From NCBI GenBank assembly GCA_965226565.1, contig CBDDDI010000004.1, positions 558,001 to 622,000 of the forward strand: DNA of 64,000 bases, given 5' to 3'. The first letter of the stretch is position 1; every line of letters begins with the position of its first letter. The translations under genes were made by a program, and so were the position numbers. Positions 25,414-34,677 of the stretch are shown one piece after another. The notes below the pieces were generated by a model that had not been told where the DNA came from, made no database searches, and saw only the letters and a program-made list of their open reading frames with translations. Source of the stretch: SZUA-444 sp965226565. Lineage in GTDB: Bacteria; Bacillota; Clostridia; Oscillospirales; Ruminococcaceae.

Positions 25414-25716
25414 CTATTTTTTTAGCGTGTCAAAATATCTTTTTTCGTTAGGATACGCATATCCAAGTTGATCAATTGCATATTGTTCCATAAAAACTTT
25501 TTTATCAGTCATATTTAATAATTTGTTATACTTATCATTTGACTCTTGAGCAATGGCAACTTTTTCTTTTAATTTTATTTGTTCAGATCTTTTATTTTGA
25601 ATAGTAATTTGTTGAGAAACTAAAGAAAAAATAGCATAAATAAACAAACATGCGATAGCAAGGTATTTTAAAATGTTAAAAAATTTGTAATTTTTACTTT
25701 TATTTTTTACTGCCAT
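25414..25716 (-). CDS. divIC: Septum formation initiator DivIC/FtsB family
   Basis: 100 residues: short cytoplasmic N-terminus, one membrane helix (about residues 17-36), then a coiled coil (about 38-70) and the terminal AIDQLGYAYPNEKRYF segment typical of the family. Acts with FtsL and DivIB in the divisome. Located between yabQ and a yabR-like gene exactly as in Bacillus, which supports DivIC rather than another FtsB-like protein. Confidence 0.88.
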   Translation of the reverse strand: MAVKNKSKNYKFFNILKYLAIACLFIYAIFSLVSQQITIQNKRSEQIKLKEKVAIAQESNDKYNKLLNMTDKKVFMEQYAIDQLGYAYPNEKRYFDTLKK

Positions 25717-25777
25717 TTCCTTTTACTCTCCTAATAATCTTTTTTAGAGTGAACTTAAGTTTATTATACACTAATAT

Positions 25778-26251
25778 TTAATTAGATTTCAAGTGTTTTT
25801 GTTTAATACTAAAAAATCTTTTTAATTTTTTTACATTTTGAATAAAAAACATAGCTAATTTCTTTACATTTTTACTAATAAAAGTGATGATTTTTTTAAA
25901 GAATTTGTTGTAAATAAAAATTGTTATTTTTTTTACAAAAAGAATTATAAAATTCATAATCTTAATTACAAAATTTCCAATGGTCAAAATATATAAAATC
26001 ATACCTATAATAGCACCAACAAACATAAATGCTTTTAATTCACCTCTAGCTCTTTCTAATATAAGCGTAAATACTGATAAACTAAAGATAATTATATATA
26101 TAGCATCTTCTATAATAACAGAAATATTGTTATGCTTTATAATTAAACGCAAACATCTAAAAATGTCATAAAAAATTCCTAATCCACATCCAAGAACAAA
26201 AGCCCAGAGAAACAGCTTTGTTTGGCTAGTGACAGTGAAAAAAGTCTCCAT
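25778..26251 (-). CDS. yabQ: Spore cortex biosynthesis protein YabQ
   Basis: 157 residues with three or four hydrophobic segments in the first 105 positions (FLWAFVLGCGLGIFYDIFRCLR is the family start) and a very Lys/Phe-rich C-terminus. YabQ localises to the outer forespore membrane and is needed for cortex formation in Bacillus. Its ATG overlaps the yabP stop by one base. Confidence 0.9.
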   Translation of the reverse strand: METFFTVTSQTKLFLWAFVLGCGLGIFYDIFRCLRLIIKHNNISVIIEDAIYIIIFSLSVFTLILERARGELKAFMFVGAIIGMILYILTIGNFVIKIMNFIILFVKKITIFIYNKFFKKIITFISKNVKKLAMFFIQNVKKLKRFFSIKQKHLKSN

Positions 26252-26529
26252 TATTTAAAAATCTTCGAAAACAAAGTTGGTGATTTATTTTTATCTTTAT
26301 CTCCGTATACTAAAGACCAAACGTCTCCTTCTACAGATAAATCACCTGTTTCAACATTCATAGAATTTATTCTTAGATCTTTTCCCTGTATAGTAAGTTC
26401 TCCAAGTTGAGTGTAAAGGATAATAGATTTTTCATCAAAACTATCCACATCTGTAACACCTGTTAGACTAAGTTTTTTTCTGCTTTCTAATATTAGATTG
26501 TGAAATGCAGGCAATGACTCATTATTCAT
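26251..26529 (-). CDS. yabP: Sporulation protein YabP
   Basis: 92 residues. Contains the YabP-family pattern HNLILESRKKLSLTGVTDVDSFDE and the later LGELTIQGKDLRINSMNVETGDL. YabP and YabQ are mother-cell proteins conserved in spore formers. First gene of yabP-yabQ-divIC-S1-DUF4321; AAAGGAG precedes its ATG. No convincing sigma-E promoter could be read by eye. Confidence 0.92.
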   Translation of the reverse strand: MNNESLPAFHNLILESRKKLSLTGVTDVDSFDEKSIILYTQLGELTIQGKDLRINSMNVETGDLSVEGDVWSLVYGDKDKNKSPTLFSKIFK

Positions 26530-26582
26530 AAAAAAACACTCCTTTCACACATAAGTATATGCAAGAAATATTTTTAAAATGA

Positions 26583-27527
26583 TTAATTTTGTTTTATAAA
26601 TTTAAGTCCTTGAACAGAATTTCTCCTAGCCATTTCTTTATCAATTCCATTCATAACACGTTTTTTATCAAGACTCCATAAAGGTGCAATCAAAGTATTT
26701 TTGTCGCCATCACCAGTTAATCTTTGAACAATTACATCTTCAGGAAGAAGCTCAAGTTGATCACAAACAATATTTATATATTCTTCATAATCCAAAGTAT
26801 CAAATTCACCTTTTTGATATTCATCAGCAATTCTAGTGTTTTTAATAATGTGTAACAAATGAATTTTTATACTATGAGGATGTAATTTAGCAATTTCTTT
26901 AACAGTTTCCAGCATCATTTGATGAGTTTCGTTAGGCAATCCATTTATAATATGAATACAAACATTAATTCCATTAGATTTAAGCATATTATATCCATTT
27001 AAAAAGTCTTCATAAGTATGGCATCTGTTTATTTTTTCTAAAGTTTCATTATGTATTGTTTGCAATCCAAGTTCTACAGTTAAAAAAGTTTTTTCAGAAA
27101 TTTCTTTCAAAAGATTTATTATTTCATCTGACAAACAATCTGGCCTTGTTGAAATGCTAAGTCCAACTACATTTTCAAAACTTATTAATTCTAAATAAAT
27201 TTCTTTTAATGTTTGAACATCAGCATAAGTATTAGTTCCAGCTTGAAGATAAGCAATATATTTTGCATCTGGCCATTTTTTATGAATACGATTTTTTATC
27301 TCATCAAATTGAATTTTAAAACTTTTTTGAGGATCTCCACCAAAATCACCACTTTTATTTTCAGAACAAAAACTACATCCTAAATAAGATTTATCACCAT
27401 TTCTATTAGGACAAGTCATGTTAGCATTGATAGAAACTTTAAAAATCTTATTACCAAATTTAGTTTTTAGGTAATAATTATACGTATAATAGCGTTTATT
27501 ATCTGACGAGTATATAAAAAAAGACAT
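26583..27527 (-). CDS. Radical SAM protein, YtqA/YhcC-like
   Basis: 314 residues. The iron-sulfur motif is the unusual long-spaced CPNRNGDKSYLGCSFC (about residues 38-53) that marks the TIGR01212 group. Further conserved blocks are YLQAGTNTYA, GLSISTRPDCL and ELGLQTIHNETLEKINRCH. The substrate is unknown for most members; YtqA-like proteins have been connected to RNA-related modification only by context. The binding site is weak and no operon partner is close. Confidence 0.88.
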   Translation of the reverse strand: MSFFIYSSDNKRYYTYNYYLKTKFGNKIFKVSINANMTCPNRNGDKSYLGCSFCSENKSGDFGGDPQKSFKIQFDEIKNRIHKKWPDAKYIAYLQAGTNTYADVQTLKEIYLELISFENVVGLSISTRPDCLSDEIINLLKEISEKTFLTVELGLQTIHNETLEKINRCHTYEDFLNGYNMLKSNGINVCIHIINGLPNETHQMMLETVKEIAKLHPHSIKIHLLHIIKNTRIADEYQKGEFDTLDYEEYINIVCDQLELLPEDVIVQRLTGDGDKNTLIAPLWSLDKKRVMNGIDKEMARRNSVQGLKFIKQN

Positions 27528-27608
27528 TACTATTTTCTCACTTTCTATGAACTATAAATAAATAACATTAAAATATATTACAATATGACATAATTGTTAA
27601 AATTAATA

Positions 27609-27636
27609 TTGAAAATTACAAGATTTATGGTATAAT
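27609..27636 (+). promoter_or_regulatory. Promoter of the SDR epimerase gene
   Basis: TTGAAA (27609-27614), 16-base spacer, TATAAT (27631-27636), with TGG before the -10 giving an extended -10 element. Confidence 0.75.
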
Positions 27637-27696
27637 TAAATAGAGATAGTATGTAGATAAAAATTTATATTATATATAAAGAAAGGAGGATAACTG

Positions 27697-28632
27697 ATGT
27701 ATAACATATTAATAACAGGAGCTAGTGGAATGATAGGTATGGAAGTTGCGTACAGTCTTCTCAGAAAAGGTTATAACGTAATCGGAACTGATAGACAACC
27801 TAATGAATTTGTAAGACGTGAAAATTATTCATTTGTTCAAGCATACATAACGGATAAAGAAAAGATAACAAAAATATTTGATACTCAAAAGATAGATATA
27901 GTTATTCATCTTGCTAATTCTGTTGATAATGATATTGCAACAACTTTGACAGAACAAGAAGTAGAAGATAGCAAAATATGTGATAAATATTTTTGGAAAG
28001 CAATTGCTAGAATGAATATAAAAGCTGTTTTACTTCTTAGCACAACTCAAGTTTATTCTAATTTTAAATGTCGAGAACCAATCAGAGAAGCAGCTTCGCT
28101 TAAACCATATTCAGCATATGGAAGAATGAAACTTGATTCAGAAATAGCTATGGATGCTGCATTAAAAAAAGTAGGAGTTAATGCAATTTCTATGAGAGTA
28201 GCTCCTATTTACAAATCAAATTTCACTCAAAATCTAAGAGATCGAGTTTATGATGTTAAAGATGATGCTGGAGTGATTTATGGTAATGGAGATTATGGTT
28301 TTTGTTTTTGTTGTATTTATAATCTAGTAGGATTTATAAATGCAATTGTAAACGAAAAACGAAGAGGATATGAAGGTCCGTATAATATATGTGATAATGC
28401 TTTAATACAAGCAAGAGATATATTAGAAAGAGAACGTGCCGAACATAGAATTGGAGTTGTTATGCAAAAACCTCTTGGTGGTGTTTTAAAATCGTTGCTG
28501 GTGCCATCTAAAAGAGTGAAATATGATTATAGATATGTTGATCTTAATTCAATAGCCAACAATATTATGTATGATAATACAAAGGCAAAGAGATTTTATA
28601 CATTTAGGTGGAATTTTAATAACACCAAATAG
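27697..28632 (+). CDS. NAD-dependent epimerase/dehydratase (extended SDR)
   Basis: 311 residues. N-terminal NAD-binding GASGMIGMEVA (residues 8-18) and an active-site YGRMK (about 146-150) preceded by LLSTTQVYS. Probably acts on a nucleotide sugar, but the C-terminal half does not point to a particular substrate. Monocistronic, between a good promoter and a terminator; AAAGGAGG precedes ATG 27697. Confidence 0.8.
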   Translation: MYNILITGASGMIGMEVAYSLLRKGYNVIGTDRQPNEFVRRENYSFVQAYITDKEKITKIFDTQKIDIVIHLANSVDNDIATTLTEQEVEDSKICDKYFWKAIARMNIKAVLLLSTTQVYSNFKCREPIREAASLKPYSAYGRMKLDSEIAMDAALKKVGVNAISMRVAPIYKSNFTQNLRDRVYDVKDDAGVIYGNGDYGFCFCCIYNLVGFINAIVNEKRRGYEGPYNICDNALIQARDILERERAEHRIGVVMQKPLGGVLKSLLVPSKRVKYDYRYVDLNSIANNIMYDNTKAKRFYTFRWNFNNTK

Positions 28633-28696
28633 AAATCTTAAAATTATTTAAATATCAGTTATACAGAATTGAATTTAAATAAAATATAAAAACATT

Positions 28697-28731
28697 ATAA
28701 CGACTACTTTTTATAGTAGTCGTTATTTTAT
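28697..28731. terminator. Terminator of the SDR gene
   Basis: Arms 28697-28708 and 28715-28726 pair over 12 bases around a 6-base loop, followed by T-rich sequence; A-rich sequence on the other side may let it also end the convergent radical SAM gene. Confidence 0.85.
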
Positions 28732-28746
28732 TATTAAAGAAAAAAA

Positions 28747-29349
28747 TTAATCTACATATTTTCTTATTCTTAATGGAACACCATATTTTTTAGCAACTTG
28801 TTTGCTAGCTTCAATTTGTTCTTTTGAAATAACATCAACAATTGTTAAAGCAACATTATCAACATATTTTTGACAATCAACAGCAAAATCAAGCATAGCT
28901 TCAAATGATTTATCTCCAAAACAAGGTCTTGTTACATTTAAATATTCCTCTTTAGTACCAGCATTAAGGCTAACAGAAACAGTATCAAGCAAACCTTTTA
29001 ATAAATGCGCAGTTTTTTTGCCATGAATCAAATCAGATAAACCATTTGTGTTAACTCTAGTAGGAGTTTTAGTAGCAGATTTTAAATATTTAGCAACTTC
29101 TAACATAACATCAAGAGCCTCAAAAGGTTCACCATATCCACAAAAAACAATCTCATCATATTTATCTAAATCAGATTTTTTAAGTTCGTCAATAACTTCA
29201 TCAGCATCAGGATCATGATCAAGCCATAAACTATCAGATCCATAAGCACCATCGCCATTATTTCTAATGCAAAAAGTGCAATTACATGGACATTTATTAG
29301 TCATATTAACATACAAACTATTTTTCACTTCATAAAGAATTGTCATCAT
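28747..29349 (-). CDS. TatD-linked radical SAM protein
   Basis: 200 residues. CxxxCxxC iron-sulfur site in NKCPCNCTFCIR (about residues 18-29), then the group's DSLWL and FCGYGEPFEA blocks. It matches the short radical SAM family called TatD-linked (TIGR04038), usually beside or fused to a TatD nuclease. No tatD is present within this window. Two consecutive ATGs (29349 and 29346) are possible starts behind GAGGT. Substrate unknown. Confidence 0.85.
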   Translation of the reverse strand: MMTILYEVKNSLYVNMTNKCPCNCTFCIRNNGDGAYGSDSLWLDHDPDADEVIDELKKSDLDKYDEIVFCGYGEPFEALDVMLEVAKYLKSATKTPTRVNTNGLSDLIHGKKTAHLLKGLLDTVSVSLNAGTKEEYLNVTRPCFGDKSFEAMLDFAVDCQKYVDNVALTIVDVISKEQIEASKQVAKKYGVPLRIRKYVD

Positions 29350-29495
29350 AATTAAATTTTACCTCGCAATATGTTTTAAAACAATTATACTACTATTACA
29401 ATTAATTTACAACGAATAGTTAATAGAAATATAAATTATTTTATTAAAAAACCAAATATATTAGTATTATAAATAATTTTGTCAAATAAAAAAGT

Positions 29496-29523
29496 TCTCC
29501 TAAAGCAAAATGACTTTAGGAGA
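29496..29523 (-). terminator. Terminator of the TraB/GumN gene
   Basis: Arms 29496-29505 and 29514-29523 pair over 10 bases around an 8-base loop. The preceding A-run on the plus strand becomes the U tract. Confidence 0.85.
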
Positions 29524-29534
29524 GGTAATATAAA

Positions 29535-30464
29535 TTATTTTCTAGTAACAGTAAAACCTTTGTTTTGAAGTTGTTTTACAATACCATCTTCGCCAACCAT
29601 ATGAGCAGCTCCAACAATTAGAAAAACTTGTTCATCGCTATTAATAAAATCAACAGCAGCATCATACATAACCTTATTTCTTTCTGTAAGTTGCTTAGTG
29701 TTATATTCAGCCAGTAAAGTTTTTTCTTTTTCATTAGAATCTTTTTCTTTAGATTCAAGTAAAGAATCGATTTTGCCATTAATTATATCACTATATACTT
29801 TTTTCAGATTTTGGACTTCTTCATCATAATCTTCAGTGTAATTTTTCAAAATAAAGTTTACTAATTCATCAGACAAATTAGTAAGCATATTAACTTGAGA
29901 ATCAACTGATTCTATTTCATGAACATTTTTGTTATCATTCCTAGCTTTGGTTAAGAAATGATAATCAAGCCCAAGTGTAGTGTCTAATTCAGCATCTTGA
30001 ATAACAGCAGTTTCAATAAAAGATAGCCAAGCAGCAGGTTTGAAATATTCATAATTTTCATTATATAATTTTTTATCTTCTAATAATTTCTTTATTTTAG
30101 TATAAACGTCTTTATCCAGATGGTCTTGAATAGTACTATTATCTTTAAGAATTAATTTTTGAAAATGTCTTATTTGAGCAGAAGGATCTTTTTCAAAATT
30201 AACAATATCACATTCTACAGCAATAGCATTACATTGTTCATAAACATCATTAATTCTATTAGGTAAAGGATACATTTTTTCATCAGCCGCATGTATCGAG
30301 CCAAAAAGATAAAGTTTATTATCTGTATCAGAAGAAGTTACTTCCCAAAAACACAATTTATTATCTGTAGGTGTATTAATATCTCCTTTTTCTTCACAAC
30401 CTACAATTAATAACGTTATAGAAACAGAAAGTAACATAGCTATGAATTTGAATTTATTTAACAT
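29535..30464 (-). CDS. TraB/GumN-family lipoprotein
   Basis: 309 residues. A signal peptide with lipobox LIVGC (Cys23) predicts a membrane-anchored extracellular lipoprotein. TraB/GumN landmarks are KLYLFGSIHAADEKMYPLP (about residues 50-68) and the C-terminal FLIVGAAHMVGEDGIV. The family is distantly related to Tiki-type metalloproteases; proteolysis here is unproven. Downstream of the ABC exporter genes with 35 bases between, and AAAGGAG before its own ATG. Confidence 0.85.
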   Translation of the reverse strand: MLNKFKFIAMLLSVSITLLIVGCEEKGDINTPTDNKLCFWEVTSSDTDNKLYLFGSIHAADEKMYPLPNRINDVYEQCNAIAVECDIVNFEKDPSAQIRHFQKLILKDNSTIQDHLDKDVYTKIKKLLEDKKLYNENYEYFKPAAWLSFIETAVIQDAELDTTLGLDYHFLTKARNDNKNVHEIESVDSQVNMLTNLSDELVNFILKNYTEDYDEEVQNLKKVYSDIINGKIDSLLESKEKDSNEKEKTLLAEYNTKQLTERNKVMYDAAVDFINSDEQVFLIVGAAHMVGEDGIVKQLQNKGFTVTRK

Positions 30465-30499
30465 CTAAAGACTCCTTTTTGTCAATTTAAATTATGTTA

Positions 30500-31834
30500 T
30501 TATGCTTTTTTAGAAAATTTAGAAAACAATGATTTTTTTGATTTACCAGATTTTTTCTTGAAAGATAAAGTCATAGTAAATATTTTATCTGTCATAAATA
30601 CACGTACAGCAAATATCATACAAACTATAAGAATAATAAATTGATAACCAAAACCAATTAATAACAATCCAGTGTTTCCAAGCAAGATATTATTAGAAGC
30701 TGTAAATGCATGAGTATAAGGAATAGCGTAAACTAAAACCTTAACAATAGGTGATAAAGTGTTAATATCAACAACAAGAGATAGCATATAAGGGATAAAT
30801 GCAACAAACATTATTGGCATAACAAGACCTTGAGCACTTTTAACATCCTTAGCTAAAACTCCAAGAACAAGTGCAATAGCAAGTGTTATCATTAATGACA
30901 AGAACATTTGAGCACCAATAATAATGTAATCACCAGTACTTAAAGTTAAATTCAAATTCTCTAAAATTTTCTCCATTTGATCCATATGTTTGCTAGAAGC
31001 ACCAGCACTGCCTATCATTTTGTCCATAAATCCTGAGAAACCGATCATATAAACAGTAGCACTTAAACCAGCAACAATAGCAGCAGCTAGCATTTTTGAA
31101 ACAAGAACATTAATTCTTGAAATAGGAGTTGACAATAAAGTTTCAAGAGTTTTGTCAATTTTCTCAGTAGAAATAGCAGAAATAATCATTTGTGCTGAAT
31201 ATAAAATAAGTAGGAACATGATTATAGGCATAAAAATTGTTTGTAAAGTAACAAAAGTTTTTACACGTGAAACACCAACATTTTGGCTAGCTTCTTTAAC
31301 AACAGTGGTTTCATTTACATTTATAGGTTTATCAAGAAAAGACATTTCTTCATCCGACATATTATATTTAGTATCAAAAACTGCTGTTTTAATAGCTTGT
31401 TCAATTATTTCAGTTGCAACACTAGCAGTTGCTGATGAAATTTGGCTTGTAGAACCAAGAGCATCTATTCTTGAAATATGTTCTACTTTAGCTGTTTTAC
31501 CTGAAGAAATACTATCAGAGAATCCTTTTGGAATAATAATAAGAGTACTTATATCAAGTTTGTTAATCTCTTTTGCAAAATCATTACTTTCAATAGAATG
31601 ATTTTTAACAGTTAAACCACTAGCTTTCATAATGTTCAAAATTGATTTAGAAAAATCAGTTTGATCATTATCAACAATATTTATAGTAGTCTTTTCTTTT
31701 TCAGCTTCTTTAGTAACAGAGGCCATAACTCCACCAACAGCGTAGAATACTACTAAAGAAACTAAGATACCAATAATAACTTGTGCAGTTAATAGCTCCT
31801 TAAGTTCTTTTTTAAAAAGGTTAAAGAACTTCAT
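30500..31834 (-). CDS. ABC transporter permease, NatB/ABC-2 type
   Basis: 444 residues from ATG at 31834 (AAGGTGG 9 bases upstream; a TTG at 31855 was rejected). One N-terminal helix, a long extracytoplasmic region (about residues 45-200), then five or six C-terminal helices with the ABC-2 pattern KIDKTLETLLSTPISRINVLVSKML. Overlaps the end of the ATPase gene by 14 bases, so the two proteins are made as a pair. It resembles NatB, a Na+ efflux permease, but the exported substrate cannot be read from sequence. Confidence 0.85.
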   Translation of the reverse strand: MKFFNLFKKELKELLTAQVIIGILVSLVVFYAVGGVMASVTKEAEKEKTTINIVDNDQTDFSKSILNIMKASGLTVKNHSIESNDFAKEINKLDISTLIIIPKGFSDSISSGKTAKVEHISRIDALGSTSQISSATASVATEIIEQAIKTAVFDTKYNMSDEEMSFLDKPINVNETTVVKEASQNVGVSRVKTFVTLQTIFMPIIMFLLILYSAQMIISAISTEKIDKTLETLLSTPISRINVLVSKMLAAAIVAGLSATVYMIGFSGFMDKMIGSAGASSKHMDQMEKILENLNLTLSTGDYIIIGAQMFLSLMITLAIALVLGVLAKDVKSAQGLVMPIMFVAFIPYMLSLVVDINTLSPIVKVLVYAIPYTHAFTASNNILLGNTGLLLIGFGYQFIILIVCMIFAVRVFMTDKIFTMTLSFKKKSGKSKKSLFSKFSKKA

Positions 31835-32558
31835 AGTTAGACACCACCTTTTCAAAAACTTCTTCTAGATTGTTTGATTCATATTTTTGTTTTAATTCTT
31901 CTGGAGTTCCAATTTCGTGAAGCACACCATTAGAAATAATACCAACTTTGTCACTAACATATTCTATTTCAAGCATATTATGAGAACTTAATAAAAATGA
32001 CATACCTTCAGAAGCAAGTTTTTTAATCATTTTTCTTATTTCCAAAGCATTGATTATATCAAGTCCAGATGTTGGTTCATCCAAAATAGCAAGAGAAGGT
32101 TTAGTCATTACGGCTCTTGAAAGCAATAATTTTCTTATCATACCTCTTGAATAAGTTGCGATTTTGTCATCAAGTTTTTCGCCTAAACCACACATATCTT
32201 CTGCAGTAGATATATATGTATTTCTTTTTTCAACATCACTAGTGAATAATGCTGCCATAAATTTAAGATATGCTCTACCAGTCATAGATTTGTATGCACC
32301 AGCTTCATCAGGCAAATAAGTTATGTTTTCACGTACTTTGTTTGGATCTTTTAGAATACTAAAACCATTAACAACAGCGTCTCCACCAGTAGGATTTAAT
32401 AATGTAGCAATCATTCTGATAGTTGTTGTTTTTCCAGCACCATTTGGTCCAATTAACGCAAAAATTTCACCTTTTTTAATTTCAAATTCTACGTTATTAG
32501 CTGCTAGAGTTTTTGAGTATTTCTTTGATAAAGATTTTACTTCAAGTATATTTTCCAA
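31821..32558 (-). CDS. ABC transporter ATPase, NatA-like, TTG start
   Basis: 245 residues. Walker A GPNGAGKTTT (about residues 37-46), signature YSRGM (about 138-142), Walker B LAILDEPTSGLD. The start is TTG at 32558, five bases after GGAGGTG. Forms an exporter with the overlapping permease. Confidence 0.9.
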   Translation of the reverse strand: MENILEVKSLSKKYSKTLAANNVEFEIKKGEIFALIGPNGAGKTTTIRMIATLLNPTGGDAVVNGFSILKDPNKVRENITYLPDEAGAYKSMTGRAYLKFMAALFTSDVEKRNTYISTAEDMCGLGEKLDDKIATYSRGMIRKLLLSRAVMTKPSLAILDEPTSGLDIINALEIRKMIKKLASEGMSFLLSSHNMLEIEYVSDKVGIISNGVLHEIGTPEELKQKYESNNLEEVFEKVVSNYEVL

Positions 32559-32585
32559 GCTAACACCTCCATAAAGTTAGTTTTT

Positions 32586-32614
32586 ATTCTATCATGTTTG
32601 TAAATAAAAAGCAA
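32586..32614 (-). promoter_or_regulatory. Possible promoter of the NatAB-like operon
   Basis: On the minus strand TTGCTT (32609-32614), 17-base spacer, TAGAAT (32586-32591), about 30 bases before the TTG start. Moderate match only. Confidence 0.4.
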
Positions 32615-32713
32615 TTGTTTTGGCATGTAAATTAATACATTTAAAACAAAAAATTGGTACAAATATTATCCTCATTTTTGTTAATACTAAATTGGAAGAC
32701 AGGAGATGATTTT

Positions 32714-33388
32714 ATGTCAAAAAAATTGATAGAATTAAAAGATGTATATAAAATATACAAAAAAGATGAGTATGAAGTAAAAGCGTTAGATGGAGTTTCG
32801 TTGACAATTAATAAAGGAGAATTTGTTTCAATTATTGGAGCATCAGGATCAGGAAAATCAACATTAATGAATATGATTGGATGTTTAGACACACCAACAT
32901 CAGGCATGTTTAATTTAGACGAAGAAAACGTTTCTGATTTTTCTGATAGAAAATTATCATATGTTAGAAACCAAAAAATAGGTTTTATATTTCAAGGTTT
33001 TAATTTAATTCCAAGTTTAAATGCATTTGAAAATATAGAATTGCCATTAATGTATAGACGCATTCCAAAACAAGAACGTAAAAAAAGAAGCCTAGATGCA
33101 TTGTCAAAAGTTTTTTTAGAAAATAGAGCAACACATAGGCCAAGTCAACTTTCAGGAGGCCAACAACAACGCGTTGCAGTTGCAAGAGCAATAGCAAGTG
33201 AGCCAGAAATAATATTAGCAGATGAACCAACAGGAAATTTAGATACAAAAGCAGGAGCACAAGTAATGAAAATACTTCATGAACTAAATGAACAAGGAAT
33301 AACGATAATATTAATTACTCATGATGTTGAAATAGCAAAACAAGCAATGAGAAATATAAAAATTAGTGATGGTAAAATAGTGAATTAA
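32714..33388 (+). CDS. Orphan ABC ATPase, MacB/LolD type
   Basis: 224 residues from ATG 32714 behind AGGAG; earlier in-frame starts have no binding site. Complete nucleotide-binding domain: Walker A GASGSGKST (about residues 39-47), Q loop FQGFNL, signature LSGGQQQR, Walker B IILADEPTGNLD, H-switch THD. It belongs to the lipoprotein/peptide-exporting MacB-LolD class. No cognate FtsX-type permease or HlyD-type partner is adjacent; a terminator follows at once. Confidence 0.88.
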   Translation: MSKKLIELKDVYKIYKKDEYEVKALDGVSLTINKGEFVSIIGASGSGKSTLMNMIGCLDTPTSGMFNLDEENVSDFSDRKLSYVRNQKIGFIFQGFNLIPSLNAFENIELPLMYRRIPKQERKKRSLDALSKVFLENRATHRPSQLSGGQQQRVAVARAIASEPEIILADEPTGNLDTKAGAQVMKILHELNEQGITIILITHDVEIAKQAMRNIKISDGKIVN

Positions 33389-33390
33389 AA

Positions 33391-33422
33391 AAGATGGAGA
33401 AATTTATATTTCTCCATCTTAA
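33391..33422. terminator. Terminator between orphan ABC ATPase and alr
   Basis: Arms 33391-33403 and 33408-33420 pair perfectly over 13 bases with a TTAT loop. The flanking T and A runs are short on both sides. Confidence 0.8.
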
Positions 33423-33423
33423 T

Positions 33424-34587
33424 TTATTCTATCACATCTAGTATTTTGCCATCTTCAATAATTATCCTAGGAACTCTTTGTGTGATACCACAAACTATTT
33501 CGTATCCAATAGTGCCGGATAAATTAGCAAGTTCATCAGCCAAAATAAATTTATCTTGATCAGATCCAAATAAAGTAGCAGTGTCACCAACTTTGACATT
33601 AATATTTGTAACATCAATCATCATTTGATCCATACAAATAGATCCAATTGATTTTGCTTTTTTGCCATTAACCAAAACATAAGATTTTGATGATAATAAT
33701 CTAGAATATCCATCAGCATATCCAATTGAAAGAGTAGCAATTTTCATATCATCTTGTGCTTCAAAATTCCTGCCATATCCAACAAAATCACCTTTGCTGA
33801 TGTTTTTTATATGTGTCACAATTGTTTTAAGTTCCATAACAGGTTTTAGTTCTTCTGGAAGTTTAGTAAAATAATTAGGTTTAAGACCATATAGCATTAT
33901 ACCATAACGTGCAAATGAACTTTCAAAATCTTTGTAATAAGTTGCACCAGCACTATTAAATATGTGTTTGTATTTAATAAAAATATTTCTATTTTCAAGT
34001 TCATTAACTATATCAGAAAATAATTTTTGCTGAGATTTTGTATATTCAACATCATCTTTTTGATCACTATCAGCAACAGCAAAATGAGTAAATATGCCTT
34101 CTAAAGAAATATAAGATAATTTATTTATTTTTTCTATTATATCACAATATTCGTCTATCGTATCATATTTTAAACCAAGCCTGTCCATTCCAGTGTCAAT
34201 TTTAACATGTGCTTTAATTTTTTTATTTAAAGGTATATGCTTTTCAAAACTCTTTGCATGTTCTAAAGATGTTATAGTTTGGTTTATGTCATAATCTAAA
34301 ATATAAGAAGTGTATTCAGGAGATGAATATCCAAGCATTAAAATGTTTTGGTCAATTCCAGCATCTCTTATATGAATTGCTTCTTTCAAATTTGAAACAG
34401 CAAACCATTTGCAACCAAGCTTTTGAAGATATGGAGCAATAACTTTATCGCAATGTCCATACGCATTTGCTTTAACAACAGCCATTATCTCGCAATCAGG
34501 CTGTAAATTTTTTTTGCAAACTGAAAAATTGTATTTAAGCCTGTCAAGATGGACTTCTGACCATGCTCGTCTATAAAAATCACACAT
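33424..34587 (-). CDS. alr: Alanine racemase
   Basis: 387 residues, full length. PLP-dependent conversion of L- to D-alanine for peptidoglycan (or germination control). The PLP lysine is K39 in VVKANAYGH; SICMDQMMIDV and the FARYGIMLYGL segment are typical. GAAAGG precedes the ATG. Divergent from the SLOG gene. In spore formers a second, spore-associated racemase is common, so this copy could be either. Confidence 0.95.
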   Translation of the reverse strand: MCDFYRRAWSEVHLDRLKYNFSVCKKNLQPDCEIMAVVKANAYGHCDKVIAPYLQKLGCKWFAVSNLKEAIHIRDAGIDQNILMLGYSSPEYTSYILDYDINQTITSLEHAKSFEKHIPLNKKIKAHVKIDTGMDRLGLKYDTIDEYCDIIEKINKLSYISLEGIFTHFAVADSDQKDDVEYTKSQQKLFSDIVNELENRNIFIKYKHIFNSAGATYYKDFESSFARYGIMLYGLKPNYFTKLPEELKPVMELKTIVTHIKNISKGDFVGYGRNFEAQDDMKIATLSIGYADGYSRLLSSKSYVLVNGKKAKSIGSICMDQMMIDVTNINVKVGDTATLFGSDQDKFILADELANLSGTIGYEIVCGITQRVPRIIIEDGKILDVIE

Positions 34588-34606
34588 AAAAATAACCTTT
34601 CTTGGC

Positions 34607-34635
34607 TTGAAATTAATTGTAAAAAATAGTATAAT
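34607..34635 (+). promoter_or_regulatory. Promoter of the SLOG/DUF1273 gene
   Basis: TTGAAA (34607-34612), 17-base spacer, perfect TATAAT (34630-34635). Confidence 0.85.
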
Positions 34636-34677
34636 TTAAATTAGTTAAAAAAACAATCTAAATAAAGGATGGAAGAA

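Noticed and set aside
31152..31601. 149-codon plus-strand frame inside the ABC permease
   Set aside because: Antisense to a well supported permease gene that overlaps its ATPase partner.
34588..34677. Riboswitch or T-box in the alr-SLOG divergent gap
   Set aside because: The gap is 90 bases, mostly promoter; no terminator/antiterminator pair or T-box sequence seen.
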